From Gammaproteobacteria bacterium (GTDB lineage: Bacteria; Pseudomonadota; Gammaproteobacteria; Burkholderiales; Sulfuricellaceae): a DNA stretch of 64,000 nucleotides. Positions 17,901-26,652 of the stretch are shown here, piece after piece (the first letter of the stretch is position 1; each line of letters begins with the position of its first letter). The stretch lies in the NCBI GenBank assembly GCA_018824405.1, contig JAHJGO010000016.1:186001-250000 (forward strand). Reading direction: 5' to 3'. The notes under the pieces are model-generated. The model saw only the letters and a list, made by a program, of their open reading frames with translations, was not told the DNA's origin and made no database searches. The position numbers were made by a program, and so were the translations under genes.

Positions 17901-18891
17901 GGGCAAAAAGGGGCAGAATTTCTGTTCCGGGCGGGTGATGCTTGCGCAGCGCTTCAGCTACATCGCGAATCTCGCGCTCGCCGGGCAGGAAAATCAGGAT
18001 ATCCCCGCCGTGTGAGGCAATTTCATCTACAGCGTGGAGGATGGCCAGTTCAAGTGCTTCTTCGCTGCCGCTGTCTTCGTCTGTTTGCAGAGGACGATAA
18101 CGGACCTCAACCGGAAAGGTGCGGCCTGATACCTCGATTACCGGCGCTCCGTCAAAATGGTTGGAAAATCGTTCCGCATCGATGGTGGCGGAGGTGATAA
18201 TGAGTTTCAGGTCCGGGCGGCGCGGCAGGATGCGTTTGAGGTAACCAAGCAGGAAATCGATGTTCAGGCTGCGCTCGTGGGCCTCATCGATGATGATCGT
18301 ATCGTAGGCGTCAAGAAAACGGTCGCCCTGGGTTTCGGCAAGCAGAATGCCATCGGTCATGACCTTGATGTAATTGTGTTCGCTGACACGGTCGTGAAAG
18401 CGCACCTGGTAGCCAACCGCGTGGCCGAGTTCGGACCTGAGCTCTGAAGAAATTCGTGTAGCTACGCTGCGTGCCGCAATCCGTCTGGGCTGTGTGTGGC
18501 CAATAAGACCTGCAACGCCACGTTTGAGATCAAGGCAGATTTGCGGCAACTGGGTGGTTTTTCCGGAGCCGGTTTCGCCGCAGATGATGACTACCTGGTT
18601 GGACGCAATCGCGGCCGCGATGTCATGACGTTTTTCATTTACCGGTAGTTCGGAGGCAAACGTGGGGATCGGAATGCTTTCCAGGCGACTGATCCGCCTG
18701 GCAGAGGAGGCACTGATACGAGCAGCAAGGGAGACCAGTGCGGCATCAGGGGGTTTGCCGCTACGCTGAGCAGTTTCAATTTTATTAAGTTCGCGTCCGA
18801 AACGGTATCGGTCTCGCTGCATGCATTTTGCGATTTCGACGGAAAGGGCGCGGAAGTCAGAGGCCACAGTGAATATGCTGAATTGGATCAA
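14917..18891 (-). CDS. hrpA: ATP-dependent RNA helicase HrpA (DEAH box)
   Basis: A 1324-aa helicase acting on structured RNA and stalled ribosomes. Visible are Walker A GETGSGKTTQLPQ (about 120), the DEAH motif IIIDEAHERS, SATIDAERFS, and QRAGRCGRVAAG, followed by the HA2/OB region and the long C-terminal domain specific to HrpA. Between ...FSIFPGSVLFK and PKWLMAAELTETTRLYGR, which are adjacent in E. coli HrpA, sit about 25 extra residues (PNPSQPPLLRGG...) encoded by a GC-rich hairpin element. The reading frame stays open, so the protein is probably made. The start ATG at 18891 is used; a later M (MQRDRYRFG) is possible. Confidence 0.95.
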   Translation of the reverse strand: MIQFSIFTVASDFRALSVEIAKCMQRDRYRFGRELNKIETAQRSGKPPDAALVSLAARISASSARRISRLESIPIPTFASELPVNEKRHDIAAAIASNQVVIICGETGSGKTTQLPQICLDLKRGVAGLIGHTQPRRIAARSVATRISSELRSELGHAVGYQVRFHDRVSEHNYIKVMTDGILLAETQGDRFLDAYDTIIIDEAHERSLNIDFLLGYLKRILPRRPDLKLIITSATIDAERFSNHFDGAPVIEVSGRTFPVEVRYRPLQTDEDSGSEEALELAILHAVDEIASHGGDILIFLPGEREIRDVAEALRKHHPPGTEILPLFARLSSAEQDRIFKPGGGRRIVLATNVAETSLTVPGIRYVIDPGYARIRRYSVRAKVERLQVEKTSRASASQRAGRCGRVAAGICIHLYSEEDFNSRPAFTDPEIRRSNLAAVILRMQALGLGDVDEFPFLEAPDPRAVADGFQLLEELGAMDEARRLTPLGKQLAQLPIDPRIARMILAAQKENCLTEVLIIAAALSSQDPRDRPLSAQEAADTAHRRFQDERSDFLGFIKLWRFYEQALIHKKSSRKLAQLCRDNFLSALRMREWRDIHGQLAVMVKEMGIRLNEIEADYAQIHRALLTGLLGNIGFKSDSRKYLGARGIKFSIFPGSVLFKPNPSQPPLLRGGESAPADKGESRRVSPKWLMAAELTETTRLYGRTLAHIDPEWIEPLAGHLIKRSYFDPHWEKKAARVSAYERVTLYGLVIEPKRKIHYGPIDPSEAREIFIRSALVEGEFHSKAPFFIHNRTLVEEIEELEHKARRQDILVGEQRIFEFYDELIPSGIHNGAAFDKWRRDAEHQHPRLLHLSREQLMRHEAGHVTEDLFPATLDLDGSAFNLSYRFEHGHPLDGVTLSIPLPALNQISAARCEWLVPGLLREKITWLIRGLPHKLRSACVPVPEFVTTLLNQIAPRDQPLTVVLTDFLARLKKISVPPEAWPQESLPAHLLMNFSLVSESGDEIANGRDLAELRQRLSGKAEQSFGTALPSVFERDFVSGWNFGELPEKLEFQRHGQKLLGFPALQVQGEHIALRLFDTPAKANQAMRAGLARLILQQLPEQARFLEKSLPVSKATCLHYLPLGLCEELKQSLQQAVAEHVLIDDKPPVCNEAQFNQRRDEARPLLVTEANRICKLAAEILAEYQLVAHKLKTIKQWPDAISDMQAQLDQLIYPGFLAQTPFNWLHHYPRYLKAISFRLSKLASASERDKLNREQLAPLWRRYLEKTAQNKKMGEANSLLLQDFRWMLEELRVSLYAQELKTIQPVSVKRLEKQWETISKS
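16828..16915. repeat. GC-rich hairpin repeat inserted in frame in hrpA
   Basis: Contains the perfect hairpin CCTCCCCT-GAGA-AGGGGAGG (16871-16890) flanked by CTCCCTTGTCTGCTGGGG and TTGAGAGGGGTTTGG. This style of CCCTCTCC/GGAGAGGG mosaic also occurs at 27942 and 55609 and is normally intergenic. Flanking HrpA sequence is continuous with the family, so the element was inserted. Confidence 0.65.
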
Positions 18892-18923
18892 TGCAATTAT
18901 ACATTGAACATTAATCCCTATTG

Positions 18924-18952
18924 TTGACTATTTCAATCAGGTATGTTTTAAT
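18924..18952 (+). promoter_or_regulatory. Sigma70-type promoter for the tusE-like gene
   Basis: TTGACT (18924-18929), a 17-nt spacer and TTTAAT (18947-18952), about 100 nt before the start codon, in the divergent gap with hrpA. Confidence 0.55.
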
Positions 18953-19049
18953 TGGCCCACATATTATTTAATGTCTAAGTTGTAGACCGCCTACATTTTA
19001 TGTGGGTGGGTTTGGACAAATATTCAGTAACATTATTAAGGAGTAGAAA

Positions 19050-19343
19050 ATGGAACTTCCAGTGCGTGATGGTGATGGTTATTTGGCTGATATGAACGAA
19101 TGGACTGAGGAAATTGGCCGTGCAATGGCTGAGGCTGATGGGGTCGATCTCGACGAAGTAAAATGGAACCATATTCTGAAAGCGCGTGAATATTTCGAGG
19201 AAACCAGTTCCGTGCCCCCGATTCGTAAATTCGCCAAATATATAGACGAAGATCAGAAAGTCATTTTCAATACCTGGATGACAGGACCAATGAAGCCAAT
19301 CACCAAATACGGTGGTTTGCCCAAGCCAACCGGCTGCGTATAA
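19050..19343 (+). CDS. TusE/DsrC/DsvC-family sulfur-relay protein with a single C-terminal cysteine
   Basis: A 97-aa protein with a strong RBS (AAGGAG). The C-terminus GGLPKPTGCV carries the invariant penultimate cysteine (CysA) of the family, which in TusE accepts persulfide from TusBCD and passes it to MnmA. The second DsrC cysteine (CysB), 11 residues upstream, is Thr here, so the protein cannot form the CysA-CysB trisulfide used with DsrAB. It is monocistronic with its own promoter and terminator. A tRNA-thiolation or general sulfur-carrier role is most likely; no tusBCD or dsr genes are adjacent. Confidence 0.88.
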   Translation: MELPVRDGDGYLADMNEWTEEIGRAMAEADGVDLDEVKWNHILKAREYFEETSSVPPIRKFAKYIDEDQKVIFNTWMTGPMKPITKYGGLPKPTGCV

Positions 19344-19362
19344 ATTAGCAATTTGCGGCATT

Positions 19363-19403
19363 AAAGGCCTGGTGTGCAAAGCACGCCGGGCCTTTGCTTT
19401 TTT
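19363..19403 (+). terminator. Rho-independent terminator after the tusE-like gene
   Basis: AAAGGCCTGGTGTGC-AAA-GCACGCCGGGCCTTT, a 15-bp stem with one or two mismatches, followed by GCTTTTTT. Confidence 0.9.
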
Positions 19404-19447
19404 GCGATAGAATAGGCCTATCGTGACATAGTAGAACGGGCTATAAA

Positions 19448-19798
19448 ATGATTGCCATCGAGCACCATGACCAGATCGTCAAAGTATCCGTTTTTGGCGA
19501 ATTTTCCCTTGCCGATTACAAGCAGTTGGAAGAGAGCGTGGTCTATGAGCTGAAATTCAAGGGTAAGGTCAATCTGCTGGTTGATCTGAGGGACATGGCT
19601 GATTTCACGCTTGACGTTGCGTGGGAAGATGCACGTTTCAACTGGCAACATGCACATGATTTCAGAAAAATCGCAGTGGTTGCCAGCGGCCGTCTGGTGG
19701 CGTGGAGCGCCTGGCTGGCACGTGCCTTTATGGATGCGGAAATCCAGTTTTTTGAAAACTACGATCTTGCCAGCGATTGGGTGGAAGCTAGTGTCTGA
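19448..19798 (+). CDS. STAS/SpoIIAA-like domain protein
   Basis: A 116-aa protein that fills a single SpoIIAA-like (DUF3478-type) domain: the beta strand VKVSVFGEFSLADYKQLEE, the core KVNLLVDLRDMADFTLDVAW and the C-terminal helix ARAFMDAEIQFFENYDLASDWV. The fold is related to CRAL-TRIO/STAS domains and may bind a lipid or small ligand. Function is unknown. It is a solo gene in the same direction as tusE-like and BI-1 genes, with no kinase or sigma-factor partner nearby. Confidence 0.8.
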   Translation: MIAIEHHDQIVKVSVFGEFSLADYKQLEESVVYELKFKGKVNLLVDLRDMADFTLDVAWEDARFNWQHAHDFRKIAVVASGRLVAWSAWLARAFMDAEIQFFENYDLASDWVEASV

Positions 19799-19872
19799 AA
19801 GATTGAAACTTTAAACTGCCTTCTGTAGTCTTAAGCTTACGAATGTCTGTTTCACATCAAGGAGAGTGTTTG

Positions 19873-20562
19873 ATGCAACCTGAATTACGAATGACCACGC
19901 AAACTGCGGAATTTTCTTTATCCACCCACAGGGTATTGCGCAATACCTACATGATGCTTGGCCTGACCATGATCCCAACGGTCATTGGCGCGGTCATCGG
20001 CATGAGCATGAATTTTTCTTTTATGGCTCAAAGCCCGATTCTGGGTGCGGTTGTCATGCTGGCAGTCATGTTCGGTTTGTTCTGGGGTATTTCAAAGAAC
20101 CGTGACAGTGGCGTGGGCGTGGCCTTGCTGCTGGCGCTGACTTTCTTCATGGGGATCATGTTGGGCCCGATTCTGCAAGTGGCTCTGCACCTTAAGAATG
20201 GTGCGCAACTGGTCGGTCTGGCTGCGGGCGGCACAGGCGTGATTTTCCTCGCGCTGGCTTCCTATGCCACGGTTTCCAAGAAGGATTTCAGTTTTCTGGG
20301 GAATTTTCTCTTCGTTGGTCTGATTCTTTTGATCATAGCCTCCCTGGCCAATATGTTCTTCCAGGTCCCTGCGGCATCCCTGGCTATTTCCTCGGTTGCA
20401 GTGCTGCTTTTCTCTGGCTTTATCCTGTTTGATGTGAGTCGCATCGTGCAGGGAGGCGAGACCAACTACATCATGGCAACGTTGGCACTGTACCTGGATA
20501 TCTACAACCTGTTTGTCAATCTGTTGCAATTGCTGATGGCGTTTGCTGGCGAGAGAGATTGA
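19873..20562 (+). CDS. Bax inhibitor-1 family membrane protein (YccA-like)
   Basis: A 229-aa protein with seven predicted transmembrane segments (for example MLGLTMIPTVIGAVIGMSM and FLGNFLFVGLILLIIASLAN) and the family C-terminal region FILFDVSRIVQGGETNYI...YLDIYNLFVNLLQLL with conserved Asp and Asn. ATG at 19873 is preferred over the upstream in-frame start because of GGAGAG 6-10 nt before it. E. coli YccA modulates the FtsH protease in the inner membrane; the same role is assumed here. Confidence 0.9.
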   Translation: MQPELRMTTQTAEFSLSTHRVLRNTYMMLGLTMIPTVIGAVIGMSMNFSFMAQSPILGAVVMLAVMFGLFWGISKNRDSGVGVALLLALTFFMGIMLGPILQVALHLKNGAQLVGLAAGGTGVIFLALASYATVSKKDFSFLGNFLFVGLILLIIASLANMFFQVPAASLAISSVAVLLFSGFILFDVSRIVQGGETNYIMATLALYLDIYNLFVNLLQLLMAFAGERD

Positions 20563-20580
20563 TCGGGTCTTTATAAAAGC

Positions 20581-20610
20581 AAAAAGGGCAGCCTAGGCTG
20601 CTCTTTTTTA
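20581..20610 (+). terminator. Terminator after the BI-1 gene
   Basis: AAAAAGGGCAGCC-TA-GGCTGCTCTTTTTTA, nearly perfect and bidirectional in appearance. The 20612-20757 stretch after it holds no gene, only short hairpins and the direct repeat CCGGCATAAC (near 20643 and 20718). Confidence 0.85.
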
Positions 20611-20757
20611 ACGTCTCTGTTGTTAGCAGCGCCAGGTTGTGAGCCGGCATAACATTGACTGCATTAATGCGATCCTGCCCGCAATCCTGTCCCGCTAAAG
20701 CAGGACAAGATTGTAGTTCCGGCATAACGTGCGCAGGTGCACATTAGCCTTCACTGC

Positions 20758-20788
20758 AATCTGGTTTTGCTTAGAGCAAAACCAGATT
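20758..20788. terminator. Perfect 14-bp inverted repeat spanning the proB stop codon
   Basis: AATCTGGTTTTGCT (20758-20771), loop TAG, AGCAAAACCAGATT (20775-20788). The last proB codons and stop lie within the stem and loop. No T-run follows on either strand, so it is a stability hairpin or weak bidirectional terminator. Confidence 0.6.
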
Positions 20789-21889
20789 GTCACGGTGTAT
20801 CAGTTCCATTTCATCCACGTATCCCAAGATGGATTCAATCTTGTTACTGGGTTGACGCATGATTTTCTTCACTTCGCCAGAAGCATAATTGACCAGGCCG
20901 CGGGCGATTTCACGACCATTCAGGTCTATGCAGGTTACCGCTTCTCCACGCTCAAAATCCCCGCTCAGATCGCATACTCCTATGGGCAGCAGGCTTTTCC
21001 CTTCCTGACCCAACGCTCTGGCTGCACCTTCGTCCAGTATGATCTTGCCACGTACCTGAAGGTGATCAGCAAGCCACTGTTTTCTTGCGGCAATGGGCAT
21101 GGCTTCTGCAATCAATTGGGTACCAATGACTTCTCCGCGCGCGAGGCGCACCAGTACGTCCTGCTCGTGTCCGGAGGCAATGATGGTATGGGCGCCACTG
21201 CGAGTTGCGCGTTTGGCTGCTAAAATCTTGGTCAACATGCCACCGCGGCCGATATCGCTGCCTGCGCCGCCAGCCATTTTTTCCAGCTCAGGGTCTCCGG
21301 CACGGGCTTCCTGAATCAGCGTGGCGGAAGGATCTTTGCGCGGGTCGGCACTGAACAGGCCGGACTGATCGGTCAGTATCACCAATGTGTCGGCTTCGAT
21401 CAGGTTGGTGACCAGGGCACCCAGGGTATCATTGTCGCCAAAGCGGATTTCGTCGGTGACCACTGTGTCGTTTTCATTGATGATGGGGATGACGTTGAGT
21501 TGCAGCAGCGTACGCAAGGTGGTCTTTGCATTGAGATAACGCTTGCGGTTAGAGAGGTCATCGTGGGTGAGCAGAACCTGTGCGGTATGCAGGCCGTGCT
21601 GGCGGAAACAGGTTTCATAGACCTGCACCAGTCCCATTTGCCCAACTGCGGCGGCAGCCTGCAAATCGTGTATGGCACTTGGTCGTTTTTTCCAGCCCAG
21701 ACGTTGCATGCCTTCGGCTACAGCGCCAGAAGAAACGAGAACAACTTCCCGCCCCATTTTCTTGAGTTCGGCAATCTGTACTGCCCAGTTGGCAATAGCG
21801 ACATGGTCAAGGCCGGCGCCGCTGTTGGTGACCAGGCTGCTGCCGACTTTGACGACCAGACGACGTGAATTTTCGAGTATCGATTTCAT
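20771..21889 (-). CDS. proB: Glutamate 5-kinase
   Basis: First enzyme of proline synthesis, phosphorylating glutamate. It is 372 aa. An amino-acid kinase domain comes first (about 1-260; [13 protein letters not shown] at the N-terminus, [29 protein letters not shown] in the middle, [17 protein letters not shown] near 220), then a C-terminal PUA domain (from about 280) that usually takes part in regulation. It lies 3 nt after obgE, the common rplU-rpmA-obgE-proB order. Feedback inhibition by proline is the family norm. Confidence 0.96.
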   Translation of the reverse strand: MKSILENSRRLVVKVGSSLVTNSGAGLDHVAIANWAVQIAELKKMGREVVLVSSGAVAEGMQRLGWKKRPSAIHDLQAAAAVGQMGLVQVYETCFRQHGLHTAQVLLTHDDLSNRKRYLNAKTTLRTLLQLNVIPIINENDTVVTDEIRFGDNDTLGALVTNLIEADTLVILTDQSGLFSADPRKDPSATLIQEARAGDPELEKMAGGAGSDIGRGGMLTKILAAKRATRSGAHTIIASGHEQDVLVRLARGEVIGTQLIAEAMPIAARKQWLADHLQVRGKIILDEGAARALGQEGKSLLPIGVCDLSGDFERGEAVTCIDLNGREIARGLVNYASGEVKKIMRQPSNKIESILGYVDEMELIHRDNLVLL

Positions 21890-21892
21890 ATT

Positions 21893-22975
<1,083 letters not shown>

Positions 22976-23051
22976 TTAATTGGTCAGTCTTCAGTTCCCA
23001 GTTTCCGGTTTATTGACAGTTGATGACTGAAAACTGACGGCTAAGAACTAT

Positions 23052-23086
23052 AAAAACAAAAAGGCCCTATCTTTTCCGATAGGGCC
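23052..23086 (-). terminator. Terminator or attenuator between rpmA and obgE
   Basis: On the minus strand GGCCCTAT-CGGAAAAG-ATAGGGCC followed by TTTTTGTTTTTA. It stands between rpmA and obgE, which suggests lower expression of the GTPase than of the ribosomal proteins. Confidence 0.85.
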
Positions 23087-23113
23087 GCATCGCATTGCCT
23101 GGTGCCTGAAAAA

Positions 23114-23374
23114 TCAGGCGGCCGGGATGATGCTCACCATGGTGCGACGCAGTGCGCCTTTGACTGCAAATTGCACGTGGCCGTCAATTTTGGCAAACAG
23201 GGTGTGATCCTTGCCGATGCCTACATTGTCGCCAGGATGCATCTTGGTGCCGCGCTGGCGAACGATGATGCTGCCGCCGGAAACCAGTTCGCCGCCGAAG
23301 CGTTTTACGCCAAGGCGTTTGGAATGTGAGTCGCGGCCGTTACGTGAACTGCCGCCAGCTTTTTTATGTGCCAT
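23114..23374 (-). CDS. rpmA: 50S ribosomal protein L27
   Basis: An 86-aa protein starting [16 protein letters not shown], the conserved N-terminal extension that reaches the peptidyl transferase centre, followed by the L27 core [24 protein letters not shown]. It lies 37 nt after rplU. Confidence 0.98.
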   Translation of the reverse strand: MAHKKAGGSSRNGRDSHSKRLGVKRFGGELVSGGSIIVRQRGTKMHPGDNVGIGKDHTLFAKIDGHVQFAVKGALRRTMVSIIPAA

Positions 23375-23411
23375 GAATTTTCTCCTTGAGCAGCGCTTTT
23401 AGAACCCGCGC

Positions 23412-23723
23412 TTACTTGGCGATTTGATCGATACGGATTTCGGTAAAATTCTGCCGATGTCCCTGGGTTTTACGGTAGTGCTTGCGACGGCGCATTTTGA
23501 AAATCATTACTTTCTTCGCACGTCCCTGGCTCAGAACGGTAGCCTTCACCGTTGCACCTGCTACCAGAGGAGCACCTACTGTTACCGCTTCGCCATCCGC
23601 GACCATCAATACTTGATCCAGTACGATTTCGCTGCCGATGTCTGCCGGTATCTGTTCTATTTTAAGTTTTTCGCCAGCGACGACGCGATATTGCTTGCCG
23701 CCGGTTTTTATGACCGCATACAT
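23412..23723 (-). CDS. rplU: 50S ribosomal protein L21
   Basis: A 103-aa protein binding 23S r[17 protein letters not shown] at 23723 is taken as the start: GGAG sits 7 nt upstream and 103 aa is the family length. An in-frame ATG four codons earlier (23735) has only a weak ribosome site. The basic segment [16 protein letters not shown] is the L21 signature. Confidence 0.97.
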   Translation of the reverse strand: MYAVIKTGGKQYRVVAGEKLKIEQIPADIGSEIVLDQVLMVADGEAVTVGAPLVAGATVKATVLSQGRAKKVMIFKMRRRKHYRKTQGHRQNFTEIRIDQIAK

Positions 23724-23761
23724 GTTGAGCTCCATTGCTTCACTTTTGAAATGAACCCGGA

Positions 23762-23790
23762 ATTATGCCTAAGCTTATGATAGAGGTCAA
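23762..23790 (-). promoter_or_regulatory. Sigma70 promoter of rplU-rpmA(-obgE-proB)
   Basis: On the minus strand TTGACC, a 17-nt spacer, and CATAAT, about 40 nt upstream of the rplU start. Confidence 0.75.
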
Positions 23791-23840
23791 GATTCTTTTG
23801 TTGTGCATGGCTGAGGCAAGGGTCTTGTTTGTATCTCCTC

Positions 23841-23870
23841 TTGACACTGTCTTGTGAACATTCCTAACAT
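23841..23870 (+). promoter_or_regulatory. Sigma70 promoter of ispB
   Basis: TTGACA (23841-23846), 18-nt spacer, TAACAT (23865-23870), 21 nt before the GTG start. Confidence 0.6.
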
Positions 23871-23891
23871 TCAAACTTTTCGGATTATTTC

Positions 23892-24860
23892 GTGCCACTT
23901 GAAGCCATTCGCGATTGCATAGAATCGGACATGCGTGCCGTTGACGCAGTTATCCGCCAGCGCCTCCATTCTGAAGTGGTCCTGATTCGACAGGTCAGCG
24001 AATATATCATCAATAGCGGCGGCAAGCGCCTGCGCCCGGCCCTGGTGCTGCTGGCGGCGGGTGCGTTCGGCTATCGCGGTACGCATCATCATGAACTGGC
24101 TGCCGTGGTTGAGTTTATTCATACCGCGACGCTGTTGCATGATGACGTGGTCGACGAATCCAGCCTGCGCCGAGGGCGCGCGACTGCCAATGCGATGTTC
24201 GGCAATGCCGCCAGCGTGCTGGTCGGCGATTTTCTTTATTCGCGTGCTTTTCAGATGATGGTCGGCGTGAACAGTCTGCGCGTCATGGAAGTGCTTGCCG
24301 ATGCGACCAACGTCATTGCAGAGGGCGAGGTTCTGCAGTTGCTCAACTGCCATGACCCGGATATTGATGAAGATCGCTATCTGCAAGTGATTCACTACAA
24401 GACAGCCAAACTGTTTGAAGCTGCCAGCCGCCTGGGTGCGATTCTGGGCGGATCGTCGCGCGAGGTCGAGGATGCCATGGCGGAATACGGCATGCGCCTG
24501 GGTACCGCATTCCAGTTGATTGATGATGTTCTCGATTATTCGGGGGATCATCAGGCGACGGGGAAAAATGTGGGGGATGATCTGGCTGAGGGCAAACCAA
24601 CCTTGCCGTTGATCTATGCGATCAAGCATGGCAATGCGGAGCAGGCAGGGGTTGTGCGTCATGCAATCGAGCAGGGCGGCCTGGAAGACATGCAAGGCGT
24701 GCTGCAGGCGATTCGCGATACCGGCGCGCTTGACTATACCCGCCAGCAGGCCGAGTGTGAAGCACGTGCAGCCTGCGCCGCGCTTTCGGGTCTGCCCGTT
24801 TCAAAATACCAGGAGTCTTTGTTACAATTGGCAGACTTTGCGGTTACGCGAAATCACTAG
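23892..24860 (+). CDS. ispB: Octaprenyl-diphosphate synthase (trans-polyprenyl synthetase)
   Basis: A 322-aa class I polyprenyl synthase that makes the side chain of ubiquinone. The first aspartate-rich motif is LLHDDVVDESSLRRG (FARM), the second QLIDDVLDYSGD (SARM), with GGKRLRP upstream for IPP binding. The small residues before FARM fit a long-chain product. The start is GTG at 23892 (GTGCCACTTGAAGCC). It is divergent from rplU, the arrangement found in many beta- and gammaproteobacteria. The chain length of eight is the usual case and is not proven here. Confidence 0.93.
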   Translation: MPLEAIRDCIESDMRAVDAVIRQRLHSEVVLIRQVSEYIINSGGKRLRPALVLLAAGAFGYRGTHHHELAAVVEFIHTATLLHDDVVDESSLRRGRATANAMFGNAASVLVGDFLYSRAFQMMVGVNSLRVMEVLADATNVIAEGEVLQLLNCHDPDIDEDRYLQVIHYKTAKLFEAASRLGAILGGSSREVEDAMAEYGMRLGTAFQLIDDVLDYSGDHQATGKNVGDDLAEGKPTLPLIYAIKHGNAEQAGVVRHAIEQGGLEDMQGVLQAIRDTGALDYTRQQAECEARAACAALSGLPVSKYQESLLQLADFAVTRNH

Positions 24861-24876
24861 CGAATCGCTGTCATTT

Positions 24877-24953
24877 CGGGGTGTAGCTTAGCCTGGTAGA
24901 GCGCTACGTTCGGGACGTAGAGGCCGGAGGTTCGAATCCTCTCACCCCGACCA
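24877..24953 (+). tRNA. tRNA-Pro (anticodon CGG)
   Basis: 77 nt including an encoded CCA. The acceptor stem CGGGGTG pairs with CACCCCG. The anticodon stem CTACG/CGTAG encloses loop TTCGGGA, giving CGG. The T arm GGAGG-TTCGAAT-CCTCT is intact. Confidence 0.96.
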
Positions 24954-24975
24954 GTCTGGTTTTTATTCCAGTGAC

Positions 24976-26322
24976 TTAACTCCGCAACCCATAGCGAATC
25001 AGTTTTCTGTACAGAGTTCTCTCGCTAATTCCCAGTATTTCCGCCACCTTGCGCCGGTGACCCTGATACTGTTCCAGCAGCCTTGAGATGTGGCTCGATT
25101 CCAGCTCGGATATCGAGGAGGCCTGTCTGAATGTTTTTCCTGTATCCGGACGGATGTTTGAAGGCATGGGTGAGGCTTCGGTTGTCCATGGACCAGTTGT
25201 GTCGAAGCGAATGTGCTCGGCCATAATCAGGCCTTGGTCGCTCAATATCAGGGCTTTTTGCAGTATGTTGCGCAGTTCCCGTACATTTCCTGGGTAGTCG
25301 TATTCCAGCAAGCGTGCGACAGCATCTTCTCGAAGATGAAAATCCTTTCCGCCATTCATGCGCGAGAGTAATACCTTTGCCAGGGGAGGTATGTCGCTGA
25401 GTCTTTCCCTCAGGGCGGGCAGTGTGACGTCGATGCCAGCGATACGGTAGTAAAGGTCGAGACGGAATTGGCCTTGATCGACCATGTCCAGCAGGTCCCG
25501 GTTGGTGGCGCTGACAATGCGTACATCGGCATGCAAGGTCTCAGTTCCGCCGACGCGACGGTATTCTCCACTTTCCAGAACACGCAGCAATTTGGACTGC
25601 ATCGAGAGGGGGATTTCCCCGATTTCATCGAGAAAAAGCGTGCCGCCATCAGCCAGTTCGAACAACCCCAGTTTGCGGCCTACGCATCCGGTAAAAGCCC
25701 CGCGCTCATGGCCGAGAAGTTCGCTTTCGAACATGGATTCAGTGATGGAGGCGCAATCCACGGCGATAAATGTTTTGTTTTCCCTGCTGGAGCGGCGGTG
25801 AATGTACTGGGCAGCCAATTCTTTGCCTACCCCGCTTTCGCCGTACAGCAGAATCGATGCTTCCGACTCGGCGACGCGTGTCAGGTTGTCCACGCAGGTC
25901 AGAAAGGCGGGGGATTTTCCGATCATGCGCATTTCATCGCAGTCCATTGCAGTGGAGGGCGCGAACGGGTAAATGGCTTCTCCCAGGTACATCTCGCCAC
26001 TCAGTCCGCTAATCGGGTGTCCCTGAATGCGCACATGCTCAGGTCGGTTGTGGTGATCGTAGTGGGTGTGCAGAACCTGCTGTCCTTCGCCGGTGGCAAA
26101 TACCTGCTGGTGCGGACAGTTTTCGCCATTGAGGTGGCAGGGGACGGATGAGTGGTGCGAGATTTCGTGACAGGCGCGCCCAACCACTTGTTTCTCGTCG
26201 GCCCCATAGCGTATGCAATAGGCGCGGTTGGCGGCGACGATGCGGTAATTGCTGTCTATCAGGACGAAAGGATTTTCCTGTGCGTCGATGAGAGATTGAA
26301 GCTGGACAGGTATATGGTTCAT
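24976..26322 (-). CDS. PAS-sigma54-interaction-Fis family transcriptional activator
   Basis: A 448-aa enhancer-binding protein. An N-terminal PAS domain (about 10-120) carries a cysteine/histidine cluster, GRACHEISHHSSVPCHLNGENCPHQQ, that could bind metal, heme or react with sulfur species. The AAA+ domain follows, with GESGVGKE (Walker A), the sigma54-contacting GAFTG loop and GGTLFLDEIGE (Walker B). A Fis-type HTH (RKVAEILGISERTLYRKLIRYGLRS) ends it. There is no receiver domain, so sensing is probably through PAS. It is divergent from the sqr operon, which has a matching sigma54 promoter. The start at 26322 is chosen; ATG at 26346 lies inside the operator palindrome. Confidence 0.9.
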   Translation of the reverse strand: MNHIPVQLQSLIDAQENPFVLIDSNYRIVAANRAYCIRYGADEKQVVGRACHEISHHSSVPCHLNGENCPHQQVFATGEGQQVLHTHYDHHNRPEHVRIQGHPISGLSGEMYLGEAIYPFAPSTAMDCDEMRMIGKSPAFLTCVDNLTRVAESEASILLYGESGVGKELAAQYIHRRSSRENKTFIAVDCASITESMFESELLGHERGAFTGCVGRKLGLFELADGGTLFLDEIGEIPLSMQSKLLRVLESGEYRRVGGTETLHADVRIVSATNRDLLDMVDQGQFRLDLYYRIAGIDVTLPALRERLSDIPPLAKVLLSRMNGGKDFHLREDAVARLLEYDYPGNVRELRNILQKALILSDQGLIMAEHIRFDTTGPWTTEASPMPSNIRPDTGKTFRQASSISELESSHISRLLEQYQGHRRKVAEILGISERTLYRKLIRYGLRS

Positions 26323-26327
26323 GGCTG

Positions 26328-26350
26328 TGTCATGACAATGTGTCATGACA
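26328..26350. promoter_or_regulatory. Tandem TGTCATGACA palindromes at the regulator start
   Basis: Two copies of the perfect 10-bp palindrome, at 26328-26337 and 26341-26350, spaced 13 nt apart and starting 6 nt upstream of the regulator ATG. They are candidate autoregulatory or enhancer sites for the sigma54 activator. Confidence 0.6.
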
Positions 26351-26490
26351 GTATACGTCAGGCTTCATGAATTGCAATGCCTGTGTTTTATTGATATTTA
26401 ATATACAAAACACGAGGTTGAGTGCATTGTTATACAACACATGTTTTACGTGACTATATTAAAAAATTATAAAAAACAATGGCTTATACG

Positions 26491-26523
26491 TGTCACGCCA
26501 GAATGACATGACATGTTGTCATG
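26491..26523. promoter_or_regulatory. Upstream activator site cluster for the sqr promoter
   Basis: Contains TGTCA (26491-26495), ATGACA (26503-26508) and TGTCAT (26517-26522), the same half-sites as in the TGTCATGACA palindromes, about 50-85 nt upstream of the sigma54 promoter. The rest of 26351-26490 is AT-rich with an inverted repeat, GTGTTTT (26383) / AAAACAC (26407). Confidence 0.55.
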
Positions 26524-26573
26524 TTTCGCCTGCTGTTATAAATAATTATTAAACATTACAGGCAGTTAATGTT

Positions 26574-26590
26574 CTGGCATGGTGATTGCT
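26574..26590 (+). promoter_or_regulatory. Sigma54 (-24/-12) promoter of the sqr operon
   Basis: CTGGCAT-GGTGA-TTGCT matches the consensus YTGGCAC-N5-TTGCW with one mismatch, with correct GG-to-GC spacing. It lies 62 nt upstream of the sqr ATG. Confidence 0.8.
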
Positions 26591-26652
26591 TATGTCTTCA
26601 AACTGTTAGCCTAGGCTTTTTATTCCAAGGCAAGTCAAAACGGAGAAGATAA

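Noticed and set aside
19050-19343. Dissimilatory DsrC of a dsr operon
   Set aside because: CysB is missing and no dsrAB, dsrEFH or dsrMKJOP genes are in the window.
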